Assembly: GCF_900102545.1 (NCBI RefSeq)
Contig: NZ_FNBN01000009.1
Coordinates: 186,001 to 250,000, forward strand
DNA length: 64,000 nt
Direction of reading: 5' to 3'
Origin: Chitinophaga filiformis
GTDB lineage: Bacteria; Bacteroidota; Bacteroidia; Chitinophagales; Chitinophagaceae
Shown here: positions 42,917 through 52,280 of the stretch, piece by piece
How positions within the stretch are numbered: the stretch's first letter is position 1
How the letters are laid out: the number at the start of each line of letters is the position of its first letter
The notes under the pieces: generated by a model
Database searches by the model: none
What the model saw: the letters and a program-made list of their open reading frames with translations, nothing else
What the model was told of the DNA's origin: nothing
Program-made: the position numbers and the translations under genes

Positions 42917-45900
42917 TTAAAAATTGATATTGAGTCCTGCCACATATGTTCTGGCCCTCGGATAAGCTGCATAGTCCACGCCCGAGGTGGTTGGGTCAGA
43001 CCGTCGCGTATTAGCATCAGGGTCATAACCGGTATAACCGGTGATCGTGGCCACGTTGTTGGCCGTTACATAGACACGCACACTACTGATGCCGATAGTG
43101 GACAACAGTGTCTTTGGCAGATTGTACCCAAGCGTGATATTATTTATCCTGATGTAAGATCCGTTTTCTACAGCATAGCTCTGAGAATAAAAGCCATTCA
43201 CACTGGTAGATGGGAACCATTGGCTAGCCTTTCGGTTGATGCCACCAAGTGTCGCGGAATCAGCGCCGATAATAATGGTACTTCCTCCGCTGTTAATGGT
43301 TCGCTGTATCAGGTTGCCATTATCATCAATCATATGCCACCTGTTATTGGCGGAGCGTAATAAATTCACTTCAGCCCCATACGCGCTGCCATATTCCAGC
43401 TTATTGGCATTGAATACTTTATTGCCATAAACAAAGTTGATAAATACATTAAGATCGAAATTCTTATAGGTCACCGACTGTGTCAGACCGCCATAGAACT
43501 TAGGCTGGGAATGCCCGATAGTCGTTCTGTCATGATCCGCATCGATGACACCATCGCCATTTAGATCTTTAAACCTGGGAGATCCGGGTTGTAGCGCGTC
43601 TGCCAGGATGCCGGCATTCGACGGTACATTCTTTTTAAGCATATATTGTGTGGTCAGTCCGGGGTATTGCGGATTGGAATAGGAGGTTGTAGTGAAATCC
43701 GACAAAGTATAGAATCCATCATTGATATACCCATACATTGTTCCTACCTCTTCGCCTACCTTCAGAATATAATCTGCCGGGAAATTGTTTCCGCTAAACC
43801 AACCGGAGTTGCGCAGGATAATGTTATTCCCTCCAAGGCTGGTAATACGGTTCCTGTTGAAGGATATATTGAAGCTCGCTGAATAATTGAAAGTTCTTTT
43901 CCGGATAATATCGGCTGAAAGTTGTAGCTCTACACCTTTGTTACTGGTAGCGCCAATATTCTGAAATTGCGAAGTATAACCGGTGGAAGAAGGAATGGCC
44001 TGGTTCAGCAGGAGATTTTTTGAGCTGTTATAATACAGGTCCAAAGTAACGTTGATCCTGTTTTTAAAGGCCGTAAGATCAAATCCAAGGTTCCGGGCAA
44101 TCTGCGATTCCCATTTCAGCAGGTTATTACCCAGGTTGGAAGGATTATAAACGCCGTTTAACGCCCCATTTAGCCCATATCCACCGCTTGCCGGTGAAAC
44201 ATACTGTGTGCGGTAGGAAAACGGTGTAATGCGGTTATTTCCCGCTATTCCGTATGAAAAACGAGCCCTCAGGTCATCCACCCATTTACTCTCGAAGAAA
44301 GGCTCGTTGCTGATCCTCCATGATACAATTCCTGACGGAAAGTATCCCCATTTGTTCTCTTCACCGAACAGAGAGGAGCCATCTGCACGCACGGTAAATT
44401 TCGCATAATAGCGTTGTGCATAATTATAGTCAATCGTTGTGAAGAAAGACGCCAGCGTGACCGGCACCTGTGAGCTGGACGGCTGCTGCTGCGGATACGC
44501 CGTTGTTGAAGCGGCTGCCAGCTGCAAATTATTGAATGCTCTATCAGCCGGGGTGCCGACCGGGAAATAACGAATGACCTGGCTACTGGAAGTCGTCGTT
44601 GTTTTCTGCGTTTCCTGTCCCAGCAAGGCGCTGAAACTATGCCTTGTCTTAAAAAGCGCCGGATTGACATACGACAACACATTCGAATTCACGAGTTGTG
44701 TTACCTGGATATCATTTAATGAGACTACCGGTTGCTTATTATAGGTTTTCGCGTTATTGGTCAGCGTATCGTCGTAAGATTTATTATTGGTAGTGGTTAC
44801 ATTATATGCGGCCTGCGATCGGAAAGTAAGATTCCTGACCAGTTCGAAAGAAAAGTTAGCATTCAGGTTCAACTGGTTGATGTGCCGTTTTCTTACCTCT
44901 GCTTCTGCCAGCAATATGGGATTAAGTATGTTAAAGCCATTACCGGCATTATTCAGATCAAGCGTAGGATCGTAGGAGTCTTCCTCTTCTCCCGGAAGTA
45001 TCACCGGCTTGTATCTTGTATACTGCCGGAGGCGGTTGGCGCCCGCTCCTCCTGCGTCGGAAGTACCTGCACCAAGTATCAGCTGACGGGTATACCGGGT
45101 ATTAAATCCGAAGCGAAAGCGGTTATTCGCTTTGTGATCAAGCCTGAAATTAAGATTCTTCCTGTCCAGGCTTGAGTTGATCAGTATCCCTTCCTGTTTC
45201 ACCGCTGTGAGGCTCAGGTTATAAGTCGTGTTCTGATTTCCGCCGGTCACGCTCACATTATGCGATGACTGTAACGCATCATGTCCCATAGTCCGTTCCT
45301 GCCAGTCAAACCCTTTGCCGAACGTTGCAATAGTATCGAAATTCTCCGGGTACCTGATATACCGTTTAATGGCGCCTGCTGTATCGCCACGCCACCAGGC
45401 CCTTTCATATTGATAAGTCACAAAGTCGCGGGCGTCCATCATCTCAATTTTCTTTGCCAGCTGCTGTATACCGTAGAACATGTTATATGAAACAAGCGTC
45501 CTGCCGTTCGTATTACGTCCGCCTTTTGTAGTAATAACAACAACCCCATTAGCTCCTCTTGAACCATAAATAGCTGTCGATGCAGCATCCTTCAATACGT
45601 TAATAGACTCGATATCCTGTGGATTCAGGACGTTCAACGCATTATCCATCGGAATACCATCCACTACATACAAGGGCTCACTGCTTTGTGTAATCGACCC
45701 TCTACCACGTATATTGATAACGGGTTCCGCACCAGGAGCGCCCTCCGACATAGTGATCTGTACGCCTGCCAGCCTTCCCTGCAAGACTTCCGCTGCGTTA
45801 TTGAGCGGATTGGCTTTCAGATCCTTTGCACCTACCTCAGAGGATGCAGCAAGTAGATCCCTTCTGCGGAACTGTTGGTAGCCTACAATGACCACATCAT

Positions 45901-46255
45901 TCAGTTTAGACGATTGAGAAATGAGTTTGGCTACCAGTGAGGTGGTAGCACCGGCACCAACAACATGACCATTGATATGCTCTGTTGAAAAGCCTATGCT
46001 GCTGAACGTAAAGCGGTAGGAGGTGCCGGCAGGTAGTCGTGGAAATATAAATACGCCGCCACTGTCGGTTTGTGTGCCGGTTTTGAAATTGGTTTTGCTG
46101 TTCTCAGCTATCACGGATACACCGGGAATGGGCTTTCCATCTTCATCCCTGATAAGTCCTTTCACCGTGCCATAACCGGACTGGCCCATCATAGGTAACG
46201 GCAGGACGCAGCAAAGCATAAGTGCAGCATATACGCTGACAATCAATTTTGTCAT
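42917..46255 (-). CDS. SusC/RagA-type TonB-dependent transporter (PUL 3)
   Basis: A complete 1112-residue SusC. A signal peptide ends near PMMGQ; residues about 28-115 form the carboxypeptidase-like domain (GTVKGLIRDEDGKPIPGVSV); the plug contains VVIVGYQQFRRRDLLAASSE, VLQGRLAGVQITMSEGAPGA and INVLKDAASTAIYGSRGANG. The barrel ends YVAGLNINF, with a terminal Phe. It imports glycan fragments with the SusD encoded 19 nt downstream. It has no N-terminal STN domain, which is the part that normally contacts a FecR-type anti-sigma factor, although a FecR gene lies 52 nt upstream. Confidence 0.97.
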   Translation of the reverse strand: MTKLIVSVYAALMLCCVLPLPMMGQSGYGTVKGLIRDEDGKPIPGVSVIAENSKTNFKTGTQTDSGGVFIFPRLPAGTSYRFTFSSIGFSTEHINGHVVGAGATTSLVAKLISQSSKLNDVVIVGYQQFRRRDLLAASSEVGAKDLKANPLNNAAEVLQGRLAGVQITMSEGAPGAEPVINIRGRGSITQSSEPLYVVDGIPMDNALNVLNPQDIESINVLKDAASTAIYGSRGANGVVVITTKGGRNTNGRTLVSYNMFYGIQQLAKKIEMMDARDFVTYQYERAWWRGDTAGAIKRYIRYPENFDTIATFGKGFDWQERTMGHDALQSSHNVSVTGGNQNTTYNLSLTAVKQEGILINSSLDRKNLNFRLDHKANNRFRFGFNTRYTRQLILGAGTSDAGGAGANRLRQYTRYKPVILPGEEEDSYDPTLDLNNAGNGFNILNPILLAEAEVRKRHINQLNLNANFSFELVRNLTFRSQAAYNVTTTNNKSYDDTLTNNAKTYNKQPVVSLNDIQVTQLVNSNVLSYVNPALFKTRHSFSALLGQETQKTTTTSSSQVIRYFPVGTPADRAFNNLQLAAASTTAYPQQQPSSSQVPVTLASFFTTIDYNYAQRYYAKFTVRADGSSLFGEENKWGYFPSGIVSWRISNEPFFESKWVDDLRARFSYGIAGNNRITPFSYRTQYVSPASGGYGLNGALNGVYNPSNLGNNLLKWESQIARNLGFDLTAFKNRINVTLDLYYNSSKNLLLNQAIPSSTGYTSQFQNIGATSNKGVELQLSADIIRKRTFNYSASFNISFNRNRITSLGGNNIILRNSGWFSGNNFPADYILKVGEEVGTMYGYINDGFYTLSDFTTTSYSNPQYPGLTTQYMLKKNVPSNAGILADALQPGSPRFKDLNGDGVIDADHDRTTIGHSQPKFYGGLTQSVTYKNFDLNVFINFVYGNKVFNANKLEYGSAYGAEVNLLRSANNRWHMIDDNGNLIQRTINSGGSTIIIGADSATLGGINRKASQWFPSTSVNGFYSQSYAVENGSYIRINNITLGYNLPKTLLSTIGISSVRVYVTANNVATITGYTGYDPDANTRRSDPTTSGVDYAAYPRARTYVAGLNINF

Positions 46256-46307
46256 ACTGTAAGCAATCTGGATTAAGAAATAAAACTTTCTGATGTGGGA
46301 TAAGCGC

Positions 46308-47366
46308 TTATCCCTTTTTGGTTACATAATATTTGTTGTCGGATCGTTTTGTCACTGTCAGATTATTCAAAAGGGCAATTGTCCCTAATACATCTTCAAT
46401 GGAATCTTCTGGCCCGAATCTGCCGATAAAAAACAAGTTTTCCAACGTGGCTTTGTTATAATGGATCTCAGCGCCGTACAGTATTTCCAATGTAGTAAAT
46501 ACGTCTCCTAGAGGCTGACTGGTAAATTCGAACCACCCACCTGGTCTTATGCCTGGCGTTTTATTCTTTACTTTGATAGCAGCAAAAAATTTCCCGTCTT
46601 TACTTTGCAGGAAATTGTGTTGCCCGGGTACATAAGTACTTAACGGAATAATCAGTTCCTGACCAGGTAAAAGATAATTGGTAAATAGATGTATTACGTC
46701 TTTGCCGTTTCGCATAACGGGCTTCACCACTATTTTACCCTCATATAGCCGCACCTTCAGATCTTTGTCCCGCGGAAGTTTTCTTACAGAGAATACTGTT
46801 CCCAGTGCCTGTATAGAAAGATTTTCACAGTATACTATAAAAGGCCTTGTCTGATCCCGGGCAACCTTAAATACAACTTCACCATCCATTGTTATCTGCC
46901 TGGAGCGCTGCCATTGTCTGCGACTAAAGCTGATCTTACTATCAGGCGATAAGCTGGCTTCAGAGCCATCAGGAAGTGCATACAGCAGGGCTGTATCACC
47001 ATTATTACTTAATACAAAACTATCAGTAACCATCCCGGCCGGAGTATGCGCCAATTGCCCGGAGGGAGGTTTGTTGGGTGTTGGCATCCAGATACATAAC
47101 AGGAAAACACAGGTACATATCGTCAACCCATATAGGATACGCTTTATCGCCCGGTTTCGTTTGATGCGCCTCATTAAAGCATTCCACATTGTATCCCATC
47201 CAGAGGTAGGCGTCTGTTCCCCCTTCTCATCCTCCCAATCGCTCTCCTTATAGTATGGTTCAGCTATATCAGGATGATCTTTCAGCCATTCTGCCACTAA
47301 CCTTGCTTCTTCTTCATTACATTGTCGGTCGAAAAACCTCCGGACCATGTCATCGTTAATATGCAT
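46308..47366 (-). CDS. FecR-family anti-sigma factor
   Basis: A 352-residue inner-membrane protein: an N-terminal cytoplasmic segment (residues 1-75) with DDMVRRFFDRQCNEEEARLV, one transmembrane helix at about 77-94 (LYGLTICTCVFLLCIW), then the periplasmic FecR domain (LPDGSEASLSPDSKISFSRR, GEVVFKVARDQTRPFIVYCE, LGTVFSVRKL) and a C-terminal DUF4974/STN-like domain (QPLGDVFTTLEILYGAEIHY). It holds the ECF sigma factor encoded 53 nt upstream until a signal from the outer-membrane transporter releases it. The order sigma-fecR-susC-susD is standard for Bacteroidota glycan loci. Confidence 0.94.
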   Translation of the reverse strand: MHINDDMVRRFFDRQCNEEEARLVAEWLKDHPDIAEPYYKESDWEDEKGEQTPTSGWDTMWNALMRRIKRNRAIKRILYGLTICTCVFLLCIWMPTPNKPPSGQLAHTPAGMVTDSFVLSNNGDTALLYALPDGSEASLSPDSKISFSRRQWQRSRQITMDGEVVFKVARDQTRPFIVYCENLSIQALGTVFSVRKLPRDKDLKVRLYEGKIVVKPVMRNGKDVIHLFTNYLLPGQELIIPLSTYVPGQHNFLQSKDGKFFAAIKVKNKTPGIRPGGWFEFTSQPLGDVFTTLEILYGAEIHYNKATLENLFFIGRFGPEDSIEDVLGTIALLNNLTVTKRSDNKYYVTKKG

Positions 47367-47419
47367 AGAAAGTCCTTATTAGTAAATACGCAGAAGCGGG
47401 CATAATACCTCCGGTCATC

Positions 47420-47956
47420 TTAAAAAAAATCAGAAAGAAATCCGAAAGGAAGTAAAAGATGGAGTACTACAGCTTTTTTAATCAAACGCATAGCTTTGGA
47501 GATGTGGTTATCAACTGATTTAACAGTGATGGATAGGCGGGAGGCAATTTCAGCATATGACAGTCCCTGGAAGCGGTGAAGTTCAAATACCTGCTTACGT
47601 ATGCCGGGCATAGCATCCAGTACTGTATACAGCTTTTTCCGCAGATCGAAATCTTCGGGAATGTAACAGACTTTATCATTGACGGAGTTGTTCTTCCATT
47701 TCACGGCAGTTTGCTGTTTGCGTAGATAGTCAATAAAAACAGTTCTTGAAATCCTGAATAAATGTTGTTCAATAGAAAAGTTTTCATCCAGGGTATGGCG
47801 ATACTGCCAGAGTTTAAGGAAAGTGATCTGCACCAGATCCCTGGCATCTTCAGGGCAATTCGTTTTACGCAGGAAAAATCCGTAAAGTCGGCTGCGAAGC
47901 TGTAAGAAGGCCTGCTCATAAGCAAAGTGATCCCCTTTCTTAATTGAGCCAATCAT
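47420..47956 (-). CDS. ECF-type RNA polymerase sigma factor
   Basis: A 178-residue ECF sigma factor: region 2 at about residues 10-80 (FAYEQAFLQLRSRLYGFFLR, DLVQITFLKLWQYR, RTVFIDYLRKQQ) and region 4 at about 108-160 (MPGIRKQVFELHRFQGLSYA, EIASRLSITVKSVDNHISKA). It directs polymerase to the promoter of the following susC-susD genes and probably its own. It is the first gene of PUL 3 on the minus strand and divergent from the GH43 gene at 48160 with a 203-nt gap. Confidence 0.95.
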   Translation of the reverse strand: MIGSIKKGDHFAYEQAFLQLRSRLYGFFLRKTNCPEDARDLVQITFLKLWQYRHTLDENFSIEQHLFRISRTVFIDYLRKQQTAVKWKNNSVNDKVCYIPEDFDLRKKLYTVLDAMPGIRKQVFELHRFQGLSYAEIASRLSITVKSVDNHISKAMRLIKKAVVLHLLLPFGFLSDFF

Positions 47957-48084
47957 AACGTTTCGTTTTTCTCGTGGAAATAAAGTGTGATGAAATAGCG
48001 GGTTCGACGCAAAGGCTGTGTAGCTATTTCTTTAGGACTTATAGCATATTTACGGATTAATTGCCATTTGGGTAGAAAAAGTTA

Positions 48085-48098
48085 CGCAATCGTTCCCG
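48085..48098. promoter_or_regulatory. Possible LacI-type operator half site upstream of GH43
   Basis: CGCAATCGTTCCCG matches the left arm and centre of the operators at 19600 and 26954 (CGCAA.CG.TT) but not the right arm. It lies 62 nt before the GH43 start. One good arm only, so confidence is low. Confidence 0.25.
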
Positions 48099-48159
48099 AA
48101 AGAATTATGTGTAATCATATTCATTTTGTATTTTCCGCGTTATAAGTTGTCGTTTGAAA

Positions 48160-49674
48160 ATGAGATACTATTTTAACAACCTATTATTGCTTATCGGCTT
48201 TTTATGTGTTCAGCCCATTACTGTTTTGAAGGGACAAACGAATTCCAGCGCTTTTATCTCCGGCGATTTTGCTGATCCATCCATCATTAAAGTAAAGAAC
48301 CGGTATTATGCTGTCGGCACATCTTCTGAATGGGCGCCACATTTCCCGATCTATACATCCGGGAATCTGCAGGACTGGAAGCAGGTAGGTTATGTCTTCG
48401 ATAAGGCTCCCGAATGGACTTCTGGTTCATTTTGGGCACCTGAATATTATTTCCATAACAACACTTATTACATTTACTATACAGCCCGCCGGAAAGCTGA
48501 CAATGTCTCATGCATAGGCGTTGCTACTTCAAAATATCCCGACAGAGGATTCAAAGATCATGGTGTCATTGTAAGCTTTGGTAAGGAAGCGATAGATGGG
48601 TTTGTGTATAATGATAACGGTCAATTGTATATCACCTTTAAAGCCTATGGCCTTGATAAGCGGCCGATCGAAATTCTGGGTAGTAAGTTGTCTGCAGATG
48701 GTTTGAAGCTGGAAGGAGAGGTGTTTTCTCTTTTGAAAGACAATAACCGTATGGGAATGGAGGGGCAGAGCATCCTGCATAAAGACGGTTTCTATTATTT
48801 ATTCTATTCCTCCGGCGATTGTTGTGGAAGAGGCTGTAGTTACAATGTACGGGTAGCCAGATCGAAGACCTTTAAAGGTCCTTACGAAGAATATAGCCAG
48901 AACCCTGTATTGCAGACAAACGAAGCCTGGAAGTGTCCGGGTCATGGAACATTTGTAAAGCGGGATGATGGCAGGTACATGTATATCTATCATGCATACA
49001 ATAAAGAAAGCAATGTGTTTACCGGTCGCCAGGGAATGCTGGCAGAATTGGTATGGGGAAATAATGACTCCTGGCCTTCTTTTGGAAGTCAGCAGACAGG
49101 TAATAATTCAACCGGTAATATATCCGCTTCCTTTCAGGGACAGCAAATAGCGCCTTACTGGCAATGGGATTTCCGCAATGCAACACCCGTTATACACCAG
49201 GAGAAAGGGAAGCTCTACCTGTCGGGAGCAGTCAAAGAAGGGAATAATGCTGGTGTCGTATTAACAGTTCGTCCGGTAAGCAACCATTTTGATCTGACTA
49301 CTACTGTTACAAATAGCAATACAGCACTTAAAGGACTGGCATTTTATGGAGATGCTAATGCAGCGATAGGGCTTGGTGCGGTGAACGATAAAGTGGAATT
49401 CTGGATGGTGAAAGATAATATCCGCACTGTATTAGCTACTCAGGATATAAAGGCCGGTATACCTGTCCAGTTGAAATTCACGATGAAGCCGGACCAGACC
49501 TGTGAAGTGTTTTACAGACAGGAGGGAAGTGACTGGCGGCAGATGGCGCCTGAGGTAAAACAGGATGTGAGTTTTTTACCGCAGTGGGATAGGAGTCCAC
49601 GGATGGGTTTGCATTTTAAAGGGGATGCGAGCCTTGAAGCAGCGTTTTCGAGCTTTGAGCTGGTGAATCGATAA
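48160..49674 (+). CDS. GH43 family exported enzyme with a C-terminal beta-sandwich domain
   Basis: From the ATG at 48160 the product is 504 residues; a TTG two codons earlier is less likely. After a signal peptide ending near VLKGQ, the propeller carries the GH43 acids: Asp39 in GDFADPSII, Asp146 in EAIDGFVYNDNGQLY, and Glu201 in MGMEGQSILHKDGFY. An odd Cys-rich loop, SSGDCCGRGCSYNVRVARS, follows. Residues about 325-504 form a concanavalin-like beta-sandwich (YWQWDFRNATPVIHQEKGKL, LGFxGDASLE-like end), as in the GH43 plus DUF1349-type architecture. Likely arabinan or xylan side-chain cleavage. It is divergent from the PUL 3 sigma factor and is probably part of that locus. Confidence 0.9.
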   Translation: MRYYFNNLLLLIGFLCVQPITVLKGQTNSSAFISGDFADPSIIKVKNRYYAVGTSSEWAPHFPIYTSGNLQDWKQVGYVFDKAPEWTSGSFWAPEYYFHNNTYYIYYTARRKADNVSCIGVATSKYPDRGFKDHGVIVSFGKEAIDGFVYNDNGQLYITFKAYGLDKRPIEILGSKLSADGLKLEGEVFSLLKDNNRMGMEGQSILHKDGFYYLFYSSGDCCGRGCSYNVRVARSKTFKGPYEEYSQNPVLQTNEAWKCPGHGTFVKRDDGRYMYIYHAYNKESNVFTGRQGMLAELVWGNNDSWPSFGSQQTGNNSTGNISASFQGQQIAPYWQWDFRNATPVIHQEKGKLYLSGAVKEGNNAGVVLTVRPVSNHFDLTTTVTNSNTALKGLAFYGDANAAIGLGAVNDKVEFWMVKDNIRTVLATQDIKAGIPVQLKFTMKPDQTCEVFYRQEGSDWRQMAPEVKQDVSFLPQWDRSPRMGLHFKGDASLEAAFSSFELVNR

Positions 49675-49774
49675 TGAAAGTAGATACCTATAGACACTAT
49701 ACAACGGAAGCCGTACTTCCGCCAAAATGATGTCATAAACGATAGAATCATTTAAGAAACAATCAGCCGCCAAT

Positions 49775-50809
49775 ATGTTTGAAACAATCTGCGACATTAA
49801 CCGGATTAACTATGCCGACCCAATTTACTATACCAAAAGCTTTCTGCATAACCCATATGTGAAAGCCAATGATCTTGCTAAACATATTCATCTTTATAAC
49901 AAGCATCTGACTGATTTCAAATATTATTCCTTTATCAATCTGAAAGGGTCGGTTAATAAATTAACTGAAACTAAACAGGAACAGTTCTTTGATGGTGTAG
50001 TGCGTTCAGGGCCATTTGAAACTACCCGTACATGTTATACTTTTCAGGATAACCATGAATTAATACAGCTTACAAAGGATAACGGCGGCAGCAAAAGAGA
50101 CTGGATTCTATTTGATAGCCTAAAAAAGCCGAATACACTCCGGGGGCTTACATTCGTTAATGATGTACTCATAAGCCATGAGGATATCTCATTTAATGCG
50201 TTTCTCGAATATGAGCGAATAGGCGAGCTCCCCTCTTCTGATGATAGTTTACATCATCAGAAGCGAAACAGGCAACGAACAACTAAATATGGCTTTAGAA
50301 GTGGAAAGGAAACCCAAAAGATACACTATAGGAATAACCGTGATGAACAATCAAAAAGTATTATAACGTATAATGAGGAATTCATGATACTGTCGGCTAA
50401 AGCCCACAGCCAGAAAGATAAATCGGTGTTATTATATGAAGCTGAGTTTATCTATGATGCAGACAATGTACTTAATAAAATCATCTATACACGACATAAG
50501 CCTACACGATACTATGCAGGAAATGTCAGCCATGAGCTTTGTTTTGAGTATGACGACAAAGGGCGTTTGATCCGGTTTACTAAAGATTTTCATACAATAA
50601 CCTGGGAGTATGATGAGCATGATAATCCGATTTATATAGAGGAATCCAATAGTAATGGCAGTATGGGCTTTGAGGCCCGTAATAGCTACAAATATGACGA
50701 TCAGGGTAATTGGATATATAGGAGAACACACAAACTCAGGGTCCAAAGTTACAGATCGGTGTTAATCCGGTCGGCGGAGATAAACAGGCAAATCGAATAT
50801 TTCCGGTAA
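49775..50809 (+). CDS. Hypothetical protein with YD-repeat-like C-terminus
   Basis: A 344-residue protein without a signal peptide and of unknown function. Its last third contains three short YD/RHS-like repeats: CFEYDDKGRLIRFTKD, TWEYDEHDNPIYIEES and NSYKYDDQGNWIYRR. The first 230 residues (YNKHLTDFKYYSFINLKGSV, GPFETTRTCYTFQDNHELIQ) are beta-rich with no named family. It is far too short to be an RHS toxin and has no toxin-like tail. It lies 100 nt after the GH43 gene on the same strand and next to a deletion scar. It could be an immunity or shell-like relic, but there is no evidence for that. Confidence 0.6.
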   Translation: MFETICDINRINYADPIYYTKSFLHNPYVKANDLAKHIHLYNKHLTDFKYYSFINLKGSVNKLTETKQEQFFDGVVRSGPFETTRTCYTFQDNHELIQLTKDNGGSKRDWILFDSLKKPNTLRGLTFVNDVLISHEDISFNAFLEYERIGELPSSDDSLHHQKRNRQRTTKYGFRSGKETQKIHYRNNRDEQSKSIITYNEEFMILSAKAHSQKDKSVLLYEAEFIYDADNVLNKIIYTRHKPTRYYAGNVSHELCFEYDDKGRLIRFTKDFHTITWEYDEHDNPIYIEESNSNGSMGFEARNSYKYDDQGNWIYRRTHKLRVQSYRSVLIRSAEINRQIEYFR

Positions 50810-50922
50810 TATTGTAGCTCTTTCTCCCAACAATATTGCAGGAAGTAAGCTCAATCTTGTTTTTCAGATAACTGTTCATACGCATATAGTCTATTCTGGT
50901 CTGGATATTCTGGACCATCACT

Positions 50923-51462
50923 TCAGATATTCACTACCAGTTTACCTGTAGCTGTACCGCTTTCAATAGCCTTATAGGCAATCTCTACTTCTTCCAATGA
51001 CAGTATGCTCATATCCAGCAAGGGCTTCAGTTGCCCAGCGGCTGCAAGTGTCGCAGCTTCCCGTAAAATATCTCCATGATGTTTCATGCCTTTTCCTGTC
51101 AGCATGGGGAGAAGTGTGAATATGCCGGAATAAGTAGCTCCTCTGAACGAGAGTGGCGCAAGACTGTGGCTTCCCCATCCCAATGCACTTACAACATGAC
51201 CGGTATAATCTCTTATCGCCTCAAATGACTTATCAAGTGTTTCGCCACCAACCGTATCAAAAACGATGTCAAATCCTTCACCAGCTGTATATTTTTCAAC
51301 ATAGTTTTTTACAGACAGGCCATTATAATCTATAGGTGTGGCGCCCAGGCTTTCTATTACCTGCAATGATCTGCTGCTGCCGGTGGCAAATACGGATGCA
51401 CCAAATGAACGTGCCAGTTGTACAGCAACATGTCCGATACCGCCCGCACCGCCATGAATCAG
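50923..51462 (-). pseudogene. C-terminal half of a zinc-type alcohol dehydrogenase/quinone oxidoreductase
   Basis: The minus-strand frame carries the nucleotide-binding half of an MDR/QOR enzyme: LIHGGAGGIGHVAVQLARSF (the GxGGxG NADPH motif at its very start), FDIVFDTVGGETLDKSF, HGDILREAATLAAAGQLKPL and a normal end AIESGTATGKLVVNI. The N-terminal GroES-like catalytic half, about 140 residues, is absent. Homology stops at about 51460, exactly where homology to an AraC regulator begins on the other strand. The open frame extends to 51498, but the added residues are the antisense of that regulator. Confidence 0.85.
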
Positions 51463-51693
51463 TCTGAGAATTACCTGGGACGATATTTTAAGAAACATAC
51501 GAATGAAACACTGCAGGAGTATATTCTGCGCTATAAACTGCGCATGGTCGAAAGCAGGTTGTTACATAGTAACATGCGACTTACTGAAATCGCAGATAGC
51601 CTGGGTTTTACAGATAAAAGTCACCTGAACAGGTTGTTCAGGAAATACAATGGCGTTAGCCCGGCCCAGTATAAAAAGCAACAACAGCTATAG
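51454..51693 (+). pseudogene. C-terminal DNA-binding fragment of an AraC-family regulator
   Basis: From about 51460 the frame reads SENYLGRYFKKHTNETLQEY, the end of the first AraC HTH, then LRLTEIADSLGFTDKSHLNR-like second HTH and LFRKYNGVSPAQYKKQ, the family's usual end. About 75 residues of a protein of 260-300 remain; the sensor domain and the first half of the HTH pair are gone. The ATG at 51454 is inside the joint and not a natural start. It faces the truncated oxidoreductase head to head. Confidence 0.85.
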
Positions 51694-51761
51694 ACATCGA
51701 AAAAAATATACCTGCATGTTCTATAAACAATTATATTTGCAACAATGTTACAATTGTTGGT

Positions 51762-52088
51762 TTGGTAAAGAATCGTAAATACAGGCGCATATTATCAGCA
51801 CTCATGTTGCTGTTGTACGGCTTTATAATAACGCCGGTGGCGCTCTGGCACACGCATGCCTGCGAGACTACCAATGTATACTCTAAACAAAGTACTCCCG
51901 ACAAAAACGTCAGGCCCACCCATTCCTGCATGATATGCGGGCACGTATATACTCCTTATATACCGGCCACTGATAACTGGCAGACCGCTGTATCGGTTGA
52001 TTATCAGCAATACAATGACCAATGTAGCGCAGGCATTCCAGCCTTCTTTATACTACAATGCAATACCCGGGGCTCTCCGGCTCTTTAA
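51762..52088 (+). CDS. Small Cys/His-rich exported or membrane-anchored protein
   Basis: A 108-residue frame with no ATG before a TTG at 51762, which I take as the start; the basic MVKNRKYRR followed by ILSALMLLLYGFIITPVALW is a good signal/anchor. The rest is metal-binding in character: HTHAC (His30, His32, Cys34) and HSCMICGH (Cys56, Cys59, His61). It resembles in plan the small HYC_CC_PP-type proteins found near Bacteroidota metal receptors, one of which lies at 60956. A perfect -7 box TATATTTG is at 51732-51739. It precedes the ABC/receptor operon by 192 nt and may share its function in metal handling. Confidence 0.6.
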   Translation: MVKNRKYRRILSALMLLLYGFIITPVALWHTHACETTNVYSKQSTPDKNVRPTHSCMICGHVYTPYIPATDNWQTAVSVDYQQYNDQCSAGIPAFFILQCNTRGSPAL

Positions 52089-52280
52089 ATTATTCAATCT
52101 GACGTTTAGTATAATGTCTTCAAAAGAGACCTTATAATCTCTTATACCACCTTTAAGGCGCGTATTTCTGTCAGATCTGTGTTCTCCAATTATCTACAAT
52201 CCCCTGTTAACTGTCAGGATCAGTTTGCATACTGCATCCTGCCTGGGGGAGAAGCATCTGCAATATCAAATCCTATTTAT

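Noticed and set aside
49775..50809. Reading the YD-repeat-like protein as an RHS toxin
   Set aside because: It has only three short repeats, lacks a self-cleavage core or toxin tail, and no secretion or immunity gene is adjacent.
52179..52280. Upstream extension of the ABC ATPase frame from a GTG
   Set aside because: The 34 added residues do not match the family, whereas the ATG at 52281 gives the standard N-terminus.
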